Part shown: positions 27,245 to 35,500 of the stretch, in pieces | Numbering within the stretch: the stretch's first letter is position 1 | Layout: each line of letters opens with the position of its first letter | Assembly: GCA_027075555.1 (NCBI GenBank) | Contig: JALTAZ010000097.1 | Coordinates: forward strand, 1-40,355 | Origin: Micavibrio sp. | Lineage (GTDB): Bacteria; Pseudomonadota; Alphaproteobacteria; Micavibrionales; Micavibrionaceae | Direction of reading: 5' to 3' | DNA: 40,355 bases | The notes under the pieces: model-generated | The model's database searches: none | What the model was told of the DNA's origin: nothing | The model's input: the letters and a program-made list of their open reading frames with translations, nothing else | Made by a program: the position numbers and the translations under genes

Positions 27245-28351
27245 TTATTCCCCTAGGATAAATTGTTCTAAAACTTTGACAACCATATCCTTTGGCACAT
27301 CTTTAGATATGAATGACTTGCCTATTCCACTGGGAATAACAAAGACCATTTTATTATCCACCGCCTTTTTATCCCGGCTTATAATTGCCAATAAATCATC
27401 AATACTGGTACTCAGCGATCCTATATCCACTGGTAGCCCTACAGATTTGAAATGCGCCCTTACCCTATCAACATCGCCTTGCGTGCAATGTCCCAAAAGC
27501 AATGAAAGCTCATAAGCCATAATTATGCCAATAGCTACGCCCTCACCATGAAGCAAACTACCATCATATCCCGCAGCGGCTTCTAAAGCATGACCAAAAG
27601 TATGTCCAAGATTTAGCAATGCCCGCTTTCCCCCCTCGCGCTCATCGGCCTCAACAATTGCCGCTTTTGCCCTACAGCTTGCCTCTATAGCATATGAAAC
27701 AGCCGCCTTATTAAGCTCTAGAACAGATTTTGCATTTTCTTCTAACCATTCAAAAAAATCTAAATCATCTATAAGTCCATATTTTACTATCTCGGCATAT
27801 CCTGCTAATAGCTCTCTTTTTGGCAAAGTTTGTAAAGTATCAGTATCAGCAATCACTGCTACGGGCTGATAAAAAGCACCAACAAGATTTTTGCCATAAT
27901 ATGTGTTAATTCCTGTCTTTCCACCAACAGAGCTATCAACTTGTGCAAGCAGCGATGTTGGAACTTGAACATAATAAACTCCACGAAGTGCCGTTGCCGC
28001 CGCAAATCCAGCCAAATCCCCAATCACCCCGCCACCAATGGCCATTATTACAGAATTACGATGAACATTATTTTTAAGCAGCCAGTCATGGGCTTTTTTC
28101 AATGAATCATATGACTTTGTTGCCTCACCAAAAGGAAAAGTTAAAACATCACAAAACTCTGCTCCATTAGCTTGCAACAACTTTTGCACAGACAAAGAAT
28201 AAAGCTCTACATTTGTATCAGTTATCAGGAAAAACTTTTTATCTGCAATATCAAATGGTAGGTACTTATCTATCGAAGAAAGCAAGCTTGAGCCAATTGT
28301 TATATCGTAGCTCCTATCACCTAAATCTATATGGACATTATATTGCTTCAT
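27245..28351 (-). CDS. aroB: 3-dehydroquinate synthase
   Basis: A 368-residue NAD- and metal-dependent enzyme, the second step of the shikimate pathway, converting DAHP to 3-dehydroquinate. Seen are the NAD-binding GGGVIGDLAGF (106-116), the catalytic PTSLLAQVDSSVGGKTGIN block (131-149) and the metal-ligand LNLGHTFGHALE segment. Length is normal. It overlaps the upstream aroK by 14 bp and is followed by the CorC-type gene, forming an operon on the - strand. Together with aroK it supports an intact shikimate route feeding the chorismate mutase and tyrC at 7.3-9.1 kb. Confidence 0.97.
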   Translation of the reverse strand: MKQYNVHIDLGDRSYDITIGSSLLSSIDKYLPFDIADKKFFLITDTNVELYSLSVQKLLQANGAEFCDVLTFPFGEATKSYDSLKKAHDWLLKNNVHRNSVIMAIGGGVIGDLAGFAAATALRGVYYVQVPTSLLAQVDSSVGGKTGINTYYGKNLVGAFYQPVAVIADTDTLQTLPKRELLAGYAEIVKYGLIDDLDFFEWLEENAKSVLELNKAAVSYAIEASCRAKAAIVEADEREGGKRALLNLGHTFGHALEAAAGYDGSLLHGEGVAIGIIMAYELSLLLGHCTQGDVDRVRAHFKSVGLPVDIGSLSTSIDDLLAIISRDKKAVDNKMVFVIPSGIGKSFISKDVPKDMVVKVLEQFILGE

Positions 28352-28880
28352 TATATTTGCTCAATTCTTGTTTTATTTTATCAATAACTTTCTCAATATT
28401 GCCGTCATTATCATTGTTGATATATATATCAGCCGTAGAATATAAAGCCTCTCTTGAGTTTAACAAGTGCTGTAATATTTTCTTGGGGTTATCATTTTTC
28501 AATAAAGGGCGTGAATTATCGCCATCAAGGCGTTTTAATATGGTATCAACACTGGATTTTATCCATATTGATATAGATTTAGACTTAATAATATCCATAT
28601 TTTCTGGTGTAGTAACAATTCCGCCACCTGCTGAAACTATACTTACCCCCCTATCAATAACGCTTTTCAATTTATATATTTCCAGCATTCTAAAAAAGCT
28701 TTCTCCATTGCTTGCAAATATATCTGATATGCTTTTTTCCTGATCTTTTTCTATTAACCGATCTATATCAAAAAAATCCAATCCTAGATCTTTTGCCAAT
28801 ATTCTTCCTATGTGACTCTTACCACAGCCCATCATGCCTATCAAAACTATTGGCTTATCTATTTTAATATCTGTGACCAA
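28338..28880 (-). CDS. aroK: Shikimate kinase
   Basis: A 180-residue P-loop kinase that phosphorylates shikimate. From the chosen start, Walker A is GMMGCGKS (15-22). The FFDIDRLIE segment holds the substrate-binding Asp, SAGGGIV forms the shikimate-binding Gly triplet, and DNSRPLL carries the lid/adenine-side Arg. The frame is open to a GTG at 28943 (201 residues) without a visible ribosome-binding site. TTG at 28880 has AAGGTGG about ten bases upstream and leaves 81 bp to the divergent small gene, so I prefer it. It is the first gene of aroK-aroB-CorC. Confidence 0.93.
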   Translation of the reverse strand: MVTDIKIDKPIVLIGMMGCGKSHIGRILAKDLGLDFFDIDRLIEKDQEKSISDIFASNGESFFRMLEIYKLKSVIDRGVSIVSAGGGIVTTPENMDIIKSKSISIWIKSSVDTILKRLDGDNSRPLLKNDNPKKILQHLLNSREALYSTADIYINNDNDGNIEKVIDKIKQELSKYNEAI

Positions 28881-28961
28881 CTTAATATATCCACCTTTTA
28901 AATTACTATTATCTTTGCTATACAGTTCATATGCCTTCAACACAATATGAACGGAAGTATC

Positions 28962-29105
28962 ATGTCCTTTCTAATAAAGATATTTTTTGCAATATTTGTA
29001 TTTTTCCTTGTTGGGATAACAACCCTTATTGCAATAAAAGATGTTGAAATACCACAAAAAACTATAACACAAACAGTACCAAATGATCGGCTTTTCGATG
29101 AATAA
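28962..29105 (+). CDS. Small single-helix membrane protein (47 residues)
   Basis: A complete short reading frame, ATG 28962 to TAA 29105, with GGAAG four bases before the start; a longer in-frame ATG exists at 28947. One hydrophobic helix spans about residues 3-25, then a polar tail with a KDVEIPQKTITQTVPNDR stretch that looks like the conserved part of small proteins often found beside aroK in alphaproteobacteria (recollection, not searched). Its stop overlaps the likely start of the next gene by eight bases (29098-29105), strong evidence for translational coupling. Function unknown; the helix followed by a polar tail suggests an inner-membrane anchor with a periplasmic C-terminus. Confidence 0.65.
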   Translation: MSFLIKIFFAIFVFFLVGITTLIAIKDVEIPQKTITQTVPNDRLFDE

Positions 29106-30753
29106 GATATTTTATATAATTATTTTTATAATAGCTTGTACCTACCCATTTGAAAAAGCTCATGCAAAGCAGAATATTGATTATACAAAACTAGAATCAA
29201 TTGGCCTATTACAAACAGGGGATAAGCAAAGTCTTGGTGCTGATTTATACAGACATGCAAACAGGTCAGAACTTGTATATTTACTTAAAAACATAAATCG
29301 TACCCCGTGGCATACTTTACAAAATGTAATAAAAAATCTTCTTATAACTGCGGCTGATAGCAAAGTAATAAATAATGATACCAAAATATATGAAGGCAAC
29401 GACCTGCTAACTTTGCGTATTACCGCTCTAATGCGTATGGGATATAATAAAGAAGCATTTGAGCTTTACGATAAAGCGTCAATTCATAATTTAAGTGAGC
29501 CTCTCATACGTGCTGGGATATTCTCTATGCTGCTAAATAAACAAAAAGCGCGTGCATGTTTAGAAGTAAAAACGTCATTTGAAAGCCATAAAGATATAAA
29601 GTTTTGGAAAGAAATGAATGCCTATTGCATGATCTCGCTGTCAAAGACCCCTGCTCCAAAATATGTCCAGATAATCGAAGAATCAGAGTATAATATACTT
29701 AAAGAACTAATAAAAAATGATAATTACAATTTCATATATGATCCAAAATCTTTTTCAAATCTTAGTTTTATTGAACGATCAATCCTTATAGCCGATGATA
29801 AGATAACAGTTCCTGATGCTGATTTTTCCTTCTATAAAAATATACCAGCGCAGCATATATCCCAACTAATATCGCAAAGCAATTTAAGTGATAGTACAAA
29901 AATAGCAATAACATCTCTAGCCATAAAATATGGCTATATACCGCCTAAAACCTTATCAAATATCTATAATAATATTTTAGAAAAATACAAAAATAGCAAG
30001 CCTAAAGATAATGATTGGTATAGATTAGCCAAAATATACAAAGATACAAAATCAGGCTGGATACAAACCAAAAAAAGGAAAGAAAAAATATCCGAAGCGT
30101 TCACTATAGCACAAAAACACGATATATCCGTACTTATTCCACTCTTACCTACAATTGTAAAAATGGAAATTGATAATGACTTATCAATAGAAAATGCTCA
30201 AAAGGTTTTGCCTCTGTTAAACTTATTAAATATAAATAATACATATAGTCTTGATAATTGGATAAAAAACCTAACTAAATTAAATTACGATGAGGGTTCC
30301 TTAAATAATATAAGATTAAATTTGCTAACAGCCCTACAGCTTATGACAAATATCAAAAGTGATAAGGTAAGAAATATCGCTATTACCAGTATGCAAAAAT
30401 ATTTATCTTCATCACAATACAAACTGGCTTTGAAAAATATTATAGAAAATATTGACAGTAGCGCAAATAATAGTGATAAATTGCGTTATATTGGTATAAA
30501 TGGTTTTGACTTGATATGGAATAAGCGCTATACAATGCCACCTTATATTATTTTGAAGGCATTGAATAAATCGAGTAAAAATCAGGATATAAGTGTATCA
30601 TTGTTGTTATCTGCGCATATTTTGAACAATATAGATAACAATGATCTATATGTTGGTACAATTAGTGATGTTATTGATGCTTTAAATGACTTAGGTTTTA
30701 AACAATTATCCCATCTAATTTTGGCACAAGCCATATTGCAGATGGAAAACTAG
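29098..30753 (+). CDS. Large exported all-helical protein of unknown function
   Basis: A 551-residue protein. The open frame starts at ATG 29083, but ATG 29098 gives a better signal peptide (MNKIFYIIIF onward) cleaved near HAHAK-like residues about 24 and couples to the preceding small gene. The mature chain looks entirely helical, with repeated Leu/Ala/Tyr spacing reminiscent of TPR/Sel1-type solenoids, but no repeat is clear enough to name. Proteins at this position before xerD in related bacteria are long exported proteins, sometimes misnamed antifreeze-related. It is rich in Asn, Lys and Ile, in line with the AT-rich genome. It lies 11 bases before xerD and is probably cotranscribed. Periplasmic location is inferred. 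Confidence 0.7.
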   Translation: MNKIFYIIIFIIACTYPFEKAHAKQNIDYTKLESIGLLQTGDKQSLGADLYRHANRSELVYLLKNINRTPWHTLQNVIKNLLITAADSKVINNDTKIYEGNDLLTLRITALMRMGYNKEAFELYDKASIHNLSEPLIRAGIFSMLLNKQKARACLEVKTSFESHKDIKFWKEMNAYCMISLSKTPAPKYVQIIEESEYNILKELIKNDNYNFIYDPKSFSNLSFIERSILIADDKITVPDADFSFYKNIPAQHISQLISQSNLSDSTKIAITSLAIKYGYIPPKTLSNIYNNILEKYKNSKPKDNDWYRLAKIYKDTKSGWIQTKKRKEKISEAFTIAQKHDISVLIPLLPTIVKMEIDNDLSIENAQKVLPLLNLLNINNTYSLDNWIKNLTKLNYDEGSLNNIRLNLLTALQLMTNIKSDKVRNIAITSMQKYLSSSQYKLALKNIIENIDSSANNSDKLRYIGINGFDLIWNKRYTMPPYIILKALNKSSKNQDISVSLLLSAHILNNIDNNDLYVGTISDVIDALNDLGFKQLSHLILAQAILQMEN

Positions 30754-30764
30754 AGGAGATAAAA

Positions 30765-31754
30765 ATGGCAAAACCTGGCCGTCCGGCAATGCCTAAACCG
30801 GAACTACACACACTTGTTGAGGCATTTTTAGACATGCTCACGACCGAGCGTGGAGCAGCAATAAATACACGCCAGGCATATTGGCGAGACTTAGCAGATG
30901 TCAGTTTATTCCTTAAAAATAATAGAAACACTGAAATAGTTAAGGCAAGTACCGATGACTTAAAAGCATATATTAAAGATTTAAGCGATAAATCTTCTGA
31001 TAAAGGGAATGTATCCACCCGCACTATTGCCAGGCGGCTTTCTGCCCTAAGACAGTTTTATCGCTTTCTTGTTTCTGAAGGTAAACGTGAGGATGACCCA
31101 ACATCTACTATTGAAAGTCCTAAACAAGCTAGAACTTTGCCAAAAACCCTTACAGAAGATGAAGTTGACAGGTTAATTGCAACGGCAAGCGAAAAAGAAA
31201 CAGCAGAAGGCGCAAGGTTGGTCTGCCTTATAGAAATGCTTTATGCCACGGGCTTACGTGTTTCTGAGCTTGTAGGGCTACCACTTTCAGCTATTGGTAA
31301 AAATGCAGAGCATTTAATTGTTGAAGGTAAGGCCGGACGCGAACGTATAGTTCCACTATCAACAGCAGCGCAAAAGGCCTTAAATAAATATCTTGAAGTG
31401 CGTAAACAACATACAGGCGGAGAAGAAGCCGCATCAAGTCAAGATAAATGGCTGTTTCCATCAAAAACGGCCACAAGTGGGCATCTAACAAGACAGCGCT
31501 TTGCCCAGCTTTTAAAAGACCTAGCAAAAGAAGCTAAAATTGATAATGGTAGAGTTAGCCCGCATGTTTTAAGACATGCATTTGCTACACATTTGCTAAA
31601 TAATGGGGCAGATTTGCGCTCTGTACAAAAAATGCTCGGTCATGCTGATATTGCAACTACGCAAATATATACGCATATACTAGGAAAAGATATTAAAGAA
31701 TCAGTTGAGGAAAAACACCCTCTATCAAATAGAGCTGAAGGAAAAGGAAAATAG
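30765..31754 (+). CDS. xerD: Tyrosine recombinase XerD
   Basis: A 329-residue tyrosine recombinase that, with XerC, resolves chromosome dimers at dif. The SAM-like N-terminal domain (about 14-110) is followed by the catalytic domain with all expected residues: R165 (TGLRVSEL), K189 (EGKAGRE), H267 and R270 (HVLRHAFATH), H293 (GHADIATT) and nucleophile Y302 (IYTH). AGGAGA precedes the ATG. The housekeeping context (upstream of accA, a known alphaproteobacterial order) argues against it being a phage or island integrase, and no attachment repeats were noticed. XerC versus XerD is assigned by context. Confidence 0.92.
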   Translation: MAKPGRPAMPKPELHTLVEAFLDMLTTERGAAINTRQAYWRDLADVSLFLKNNRNTEIVKASTDDLKAYIKDLSDKSSDKGNVSTRTIARRLSALRQFYRFLVSEGKREDDPTSTIESPKQARTLPKTLTEDEVDRLIATASEKETAEGARLVCLIEMLYATGLRVSELVGLPLSAIGKNAEHLIVEGKAGRERIVPLSTAAQKALNKYLEVRKQHTGGEEAASSQDKWLFPSKTATSGHLTRQRFAQLLKDLAKEAKIDNGRVSPHVLRHAFATHLLNNGADLRSVQKMLGHADIATTQIYTHILGKDIKESVEEKHPLSNRAEGKGK

Positions 31755-31828
31755 AAATAAAGGCAGATCAAAGTTTTAATGTTTTGGTTTGTCTTGAACG
31801 TTTAAGTAAAACATTAGGGTTTTAGAAT

Positions 31829-32776
31829 ATGAGTCAGCTTGATTTTGAAAAGCCGATCTTAGAGTTGGAAGGAAAGATATCAGAACTTCGTCATGTAAAT
31901 AGCGATTCTGAAGTTAATATTGCTGATGAAATTTCCCGTATGCAAAATAAAGCAGATAAATTACTAAAACAAACCTATAGTAAACTTACCCCTGCACAAA
32001 AGGTGCAAGTTGCACGTCACCAGGAACGACCAAGAACACTAGATTATATAAAAGCCATAATTGATGATTTTATTCCACTAGCTGGAGATCGCAATTTCGC
32101 AGAAGATCATGCTCTAGTAGGTGGAATAGGACGTTTTCGTGCTCGCTCATGTATAATTATAGGGCATGAAAAAGGCTATGATACAGAAAGCCGTATAAAA
32201 CGTAACTTTGGCATGGTTCGCCCCGAAGGATACCGCAAAGCTCAACGCCTTATAAAAATGGCCTGCCAATTCCAGATACCAGTTATAACCCTAGTAGATA
32301 CAGCCGGAGCATATCCTGGTATTGGTGCAGAAGAGCGCGGACAGTCTGAAGCCATTGCCAAATCCATAGAAACATGCCTAAGGGCAGATATTCCGATTAT
32401 CTCAGTGGTCATAGGTGAAGGTGGATCTGGTGGAGCTATTGCTATAGCTGTTGCTGATAAAATATTTATGCTAGAGCATTCCATATATTCAGTTATATCC
32501 CCAGAAGGATGCGCTTCGATATTATGGAGAGATGGATCCTATGCCAAAGACGCAGCCGCAGCATTAAAAATCACGGCTCAAGACCTTAAAGAGCTTAAGC
32601 TAATTGATGGAATTATAGCAGAGCCTATAGGCGGGGCACACCGCAATAAAGAACAAACAATCCAATCAGTAGCCGATGAAATTGAAAAGGCTCTTGAAGA
32701 AATGACCCCATGGGATAAACTTGAAATAATTGAATCCAGAAGAAAGAAATTCCTTGAATTTGGTAGAAATCTGTAA
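31829..32776 (+). CDS. accA: Acetyl-CoA carboxylase carboxyltransferase subunit alpha
   Basis: A 315-residue subunit that, with AccD, transfers the carboxyl group from biotin to acetyl-CoA to make malonyl-CoA, the committed step of fatty-acid synthesis. Recognisable parts are the N-terminal helical LEGKISELR region, RPRTLDYI (68-75), FGMVRPEGYRKAQRLIKMA (128-146), VDTAGAYPGIGAEERGQSEAIA, and the oxyanion-hole glycine motif GEGGSGGAIA (197-206) followed by ISPEGCASILW (223-233). Length matches the E. coli protein. AGGGT lies about nine bases before the ATG. It is 74 bp downstream of xerD and supplies acyl chains for the many acyltransferases in this window. Confidence 0.97.
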   Translation: MSQLDFEKPILELEGKISELRHVNSDSEVNIADEISRMQNKADKLLKQTYSKLTPAQKVQVARHQERPRTLDYIKAIIDDFIPLAGDRNFAEDHALVGGIGRFRARSCIIIGHEKGYDTESRIKRNFGMVRPEGYRKAQRLIKMACQFQIPVITLVDTAGAYPGIGAEERGQSEAIAKSIETCLRADIPIISVVIGEGGSGGAIAIAVADKIFMLEHSIYSVISPEGCASILWRDGSYAKDAAAALKITAQDLKELKLIDGIIAEPIGGAHRNKEQTIQSVADEIEKALEEMTPWDKLEIIESRRKKFLEFGRNL

Positions 32777-32857
32777 GACACCATTTTTTAGCAATTCCGC
32801 AGTTATCTTAGCAGGCATCACAGCACTTTATTTATTAAGACAGATTGCAACAGTCCC

Positions 32858-32887
32858 ATACGGTATTGTGTTATACGGTATTGTGTT
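32858..32887. repeat. Two tandem copies of a 15-bp unit
   Basis: ATACGGTATTGTGTT occurs twice in perfect tandem (32858-32872 and 32873-32887) in the 281-bp spacer between accA and the GT2 gene. Two copies could be replication slippage or a paired protein-binding site. Confidence 0.7.
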
Positions 32888-32922
32888 ATCGTACCAAGTT
32901 CAATAAGGGCTGTTGGCTTGGC

Positions 32923-32945
32923 TATACATTTTTTAAAAAAGTATA
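32923..32945. promoter_or_regulatory. Near-perfect 23-bp palindrome upstream of the GT2 gene
   Basis: TATAC, one extra A, TTTTTT, AAAAAA, GTATA: eleven base pairs on each side of the centre, with one unpaired A at 32928. Having no loop it suits a dimeric DNA-binding protein better than an RNA hairpin. It lies 112 bp before the GT2 start. Chance is possible in AT-rich DNA. Confidence 0.3.
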
Positions 32946-33057
32946 AGGATAAAAAAATATTAAAAGACCTTGGTATTTTATAAAATCTATGAAATTCTGA
33001 CCACAGAAAAACTTAAAAACAAACATAAAATAGAGCTTAATTTAGGATCAGATACTA

Positions 33058-33783
33058 ATGATAACAATAGTCGTGCCCATATATAATGAAGAAGATAATA
33101 TAAAATCTCTTTTGGAGGAAATAGCCAAAGCTGCAAAAAACGTACCTATAAGCGAGATTATATATGTTGATGATAATAGTACTGATAAAAGTTTTGAGGT
33201 TTTAAAAAAACTTCGAAAAGGTTTCCCATCGCTGCGTATTATCAAGCACAAAACAAATTCTGGGCAATCCGCAGCCCTTTGGACAGGAATTAAAGCTGCT
33301 GGCAATGATATTATTGTAACCATGGACGGAGATGGTCAGAATAACCCATTAGATGTAAAACTTTTATATGATAAATACATGGAAAATTGTGAACAATACC
33401 CTAAAATTATGATTGCAGGAGAGCGTAAACAGCGCAACGATAGTATTGTACGTATATTATCTTCACGTATTGCAAATAATATAAGGGCGGCGATACTTAA
33501 AGATAAAACAAGCGATACAGGCTGCTCTTTAAAACTTTTCAGACGTAGGGACTATATGAATTTGCCATATTTTGATCATATGCACCGATTTCTACCTGCC
33601 CTTATGATAAGAGAAGGAGTAAAACTTGAACATGTTAAGGTTTCGCATCGCCCTAGAACTCACGGAGTTTCAAAATATGGTACTTGGAATCGTGCATTTG
33701 TAGGTATTAGTGATGTCAGAGGTGTATTATGGCTGCAAAAACGCTCAAGGCGCGCCGAAGAAGTTTATGAAGAATTAGACTAA
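33058..33783 (+). CDS. Glycosyltransferase family 2 (dolichol-phosphate-mannose-synthase-like)
   Basis: A 241-residue GT-A enzyme that likely transfers a sugar from a nucleotide donor to a polyprenyl phosphate. It begins directly with the nucleotide-binding strand ITIVVPIYNEE (2-12), then YVDDNSTD (37-43) and the metal-binding DXD region TMDGDGQN (88-95). No C-terminal membrane helices are present, as in DPM1-like rather than ArnC-like proteins. AGGA lies ten bases upstream. It is followed by a LAB_N protein and a GT39 transferase, so it probably makes the lipid-linked sugar donor that the GT39 enzyme uses. Confidence 0.88.
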   Translation: MITIVVPIYNEEDNIKSLLEEIAKAAKNVPISEIIYVDDNSTDKSFEVLKKLRKGFPSLRIIKHKTNSGQSAALWTGIKAAGNDIIVTMDGDGQNNPLDVKLLYDKYMENCEQYPKIMIAGERKQRNDSIVRILSSRIANNIRAAILKDKTSDTGCSLKLFRRRDYMNLPYFDHMHRFLPALMIREGVKLEHVKVSHRPRTHGVSKYGTWNRAFVGISDVRGVLWLQKRSRRAEEVYEELD

Positions 33784-33805
33784 ATGATAAAATAAGGATT
33801 AATAA

Positions 33806-34102
33806 ATGAGATTTTTATTTTCAAATATTTCCCCCGAAACTTTTTGGATATTAGTTGGCTTAACAGGACAAGCTTTATTTTTTATGAGGTTTTTTATTCA
33901 ATGGCTTGCAACTGAAATGGCTAGAAAAAGCGTTGTTCCTACGTCTTTTTGGTATTTTTCACTAGCTGGGGGAGCTATATTATTGACTTACTCTATATAT
34001 AGGCAAGATCCTGTATTCATACTTGGACAAAGTTTAGGGTTGTTAATATATATACGAAATCTCTACTTTGTTATAAAAAAACCAAATTTGGAATCACAAT
34101 AA
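33806..34102 (+). CDS. LAB_N (lipid-A-biosynthesis N-terminal) domain membrane protein
   Basis: A 98-residue protein with three predicted membrane helices and the family landmarks: an early GLTGQALFFMRFFIQW segment (about 18-33), the SVVPTSFWYFSLAGG stretch (about 41-55) and a C-terminal LGQSLGLLIYIRN (about 73-85). The domain is called LAB_N (Pfam) because it was seen at the start of some lipid A proteins; its activity is unknown, but it commonly accompanies GT2 and GT39 glycosyltransferases. AGGA lies eight bases before the ATG, 22 bp after the GT2 gene. It may help flip or present the polyprenyl-linked sugar; this is inference. Confidence 0.9.
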   Translation: MRFLFSNISPETFWILVGLTGQALFFMRFFIQWLATEMARKSVVPTSFWYFSLAGGAILLTYSIYRQDPVFILGQSLGLLIYIRNLYFVIKKPNLESQ

Positions 34103-34105
34103 AGA

Positions 34106-35500
34106 ATGAAACAATACCATTTATCTACGGCAAACAAATTATTGATTGCCATTTTGCTATTTGCGCTTTTCATAACCGCAATAATATTTAGACCATTACT
34201 GCCAATTGATGAAACAAGATATATGTCAGTTGCATGGGAAATGTATCTAAGAGGTGATTGGCTGGCACCGCTAACGGTAAACTTTGAGCCATACCATCAT
34301 AAACCACCTTTACTTTTTTGGCTTGTGAATAGTTCATGGTTAATATTTGGAATTAGCAGGTGGTCAGGGACATTACCAATATTTATTGCTTCTATATTAT
34401 GTATATATCTTACTAAAAAACTGGCCGATATATTATTCCCAGAGAAAAAAGAACAAACAAGAACTATTCCATTTTTAATGATAGGAAGCTTTCCGTTTTT
34501 AATATACGCAACACTGATTATGTTCGATATAACATTAACAGTTTTTGTATTATTATCACTTATATCACTAATTTACTTCGCAAAAACTGGAAGCAAAAAA
34601 TTTATTTTTATAATGGCTTTATCTATAGGGCTTGGTGTTTTAACCAAAGGCCCGGTTATGTTGCTATATATAATATTCCCAATCATATTAGGCACTTTAT
34701 GGAATGAAAATAAACTTTCAAAAAAACAATGGTATGGTGGTTGTATTATGGCTATAACCCTATCCGTTATTCCTGTTGCATTATGGATTATTCCAGTATT
34801 ACAAGCTTCTAGCAATGAATTTGCATTTTGGCTGTTATGGAATCAAACTGCCGGCAGAGTTACTGGAAATTTCGGCTCATCTCATGCGCGCCCAATTTAT
34901 TTCTACCTCATATTGTCGCCTGTCTTATTTTTGCCATGGATGGCTTTTCCATCTTTTTGGGAAGGAATTAAGAAAATTAATGTACAAGCTAAAAAAGATA
35001 ATGGATTAAGATTTATACTAATATGCAGCATTCCTGTGTTTATAACCTTTTCAATAATAAGTGGTAAGCAACCACATTACCTTGTTCCTATTCTTCCTCA
35101 GATAATAATTTTAATTGCTATTAGCGCGAATATTGCACTTAGGAAAGCTGTAATAACTTCATCAATATTCGTAACCCTGATTGTAATTGGACAAATAATA
35201 GCTGCTAACAGCTTCTTTAAAAAATATGACCTTAGAGCTGTCTCAAATTATATAAAAACACACGAAGATATCCTTGATTGGGCGTTTGTAAAAAAATATC
35301 ATGGTGAGTTCACATTTCTAGGTCGCCTTGAAAAACCAATCGAAGTAGAAAATTTTCATACCATTGATGAATGGTTTGAAAAACACCCTAATGGTAAGGC
35401 CATTGTGCGCTACTCAAATAGTGACCCTATGGATAAGTACGAAAAAATAATCGATTTTCCCTATAGAGGTAAACGAATGGCAGTATTTAAACCTAAGTAA
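34106..35500 (+). CDS. GT39/ArnT-like membrane glycosyltransferase
   Basis: A 464-residue polytopic membrane protein of the PMT/ArnT superfamily. The first periplasmic loop carries the conserved acidic pair in LPIDETRYM (D35, E36) and the YHHKPPLLFWL segment (63-73), typical of ArnT-like transferases. About ten membrane helices are evident, followed by a periplasmic C-terminal domain (from about 365). ArnT moves aminoarabinose from undecaprenyl phosphate to lipid A; here the sugar and acceptor are unknown, because the full arn pathway is not visible. It starts three bases after the LAB_N stop. The three genes look like one envelope-glycan modification unit. Confidence 0.87.
   Translation: MKQYHLSTANKLLIAILLFALFITAIIFRPLLPIDETRYMSVAWEMYLRGDWLAPLTVNFEPYHHKPPLLFWLVNSSWLIFGISRWSGTLPIFIASILCIYLTKKLADILFPEKKEQTRTIPFLMIGSFPFLIYATLIMFDITLTVFVLLSLISLIYFAKTGSKKFIFIMALSIGLGVLTKGPVMLLYIIFPIILGTLWNENKLSKKQWYGGCIMAITLSVIPVALWIIPVLQASSNEFAFWLLWNQTAGRVTGNFGSSHARPIYFYLILSPVLFLPWMAFPSFWEGIKKINVQAKKDNGLRFILICSIPVFITFSIISGKQPHYLVPILPQIIILIAISANIALRKAVITSSIFVTLIVIGQIIAANSFFKKYDLRAVSNYIKTHEDILDWAFVKKYHGEFTFLGRLEKPIEVENFHTIDEWFEKHPNGKAIVRYSNSDPMDKYEKIIDFPYRGKRMAVFKPK

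Noticed and set aside
26934-27515. 193-codon open frame on + strand
   Set aside because: It lies antisense to the CorC-family gene and the end of aroB, both with clear motifs, and encodes a low-complexity product without a domain.
30765-31754. Tyrosine recombinase as sign of an integrated element
   Set aside because: Context with accA and full similarity to XerD point to the housekeeping dimer-resolution enzyme; no attachment-site repeats, tRNA or phage genes are near.
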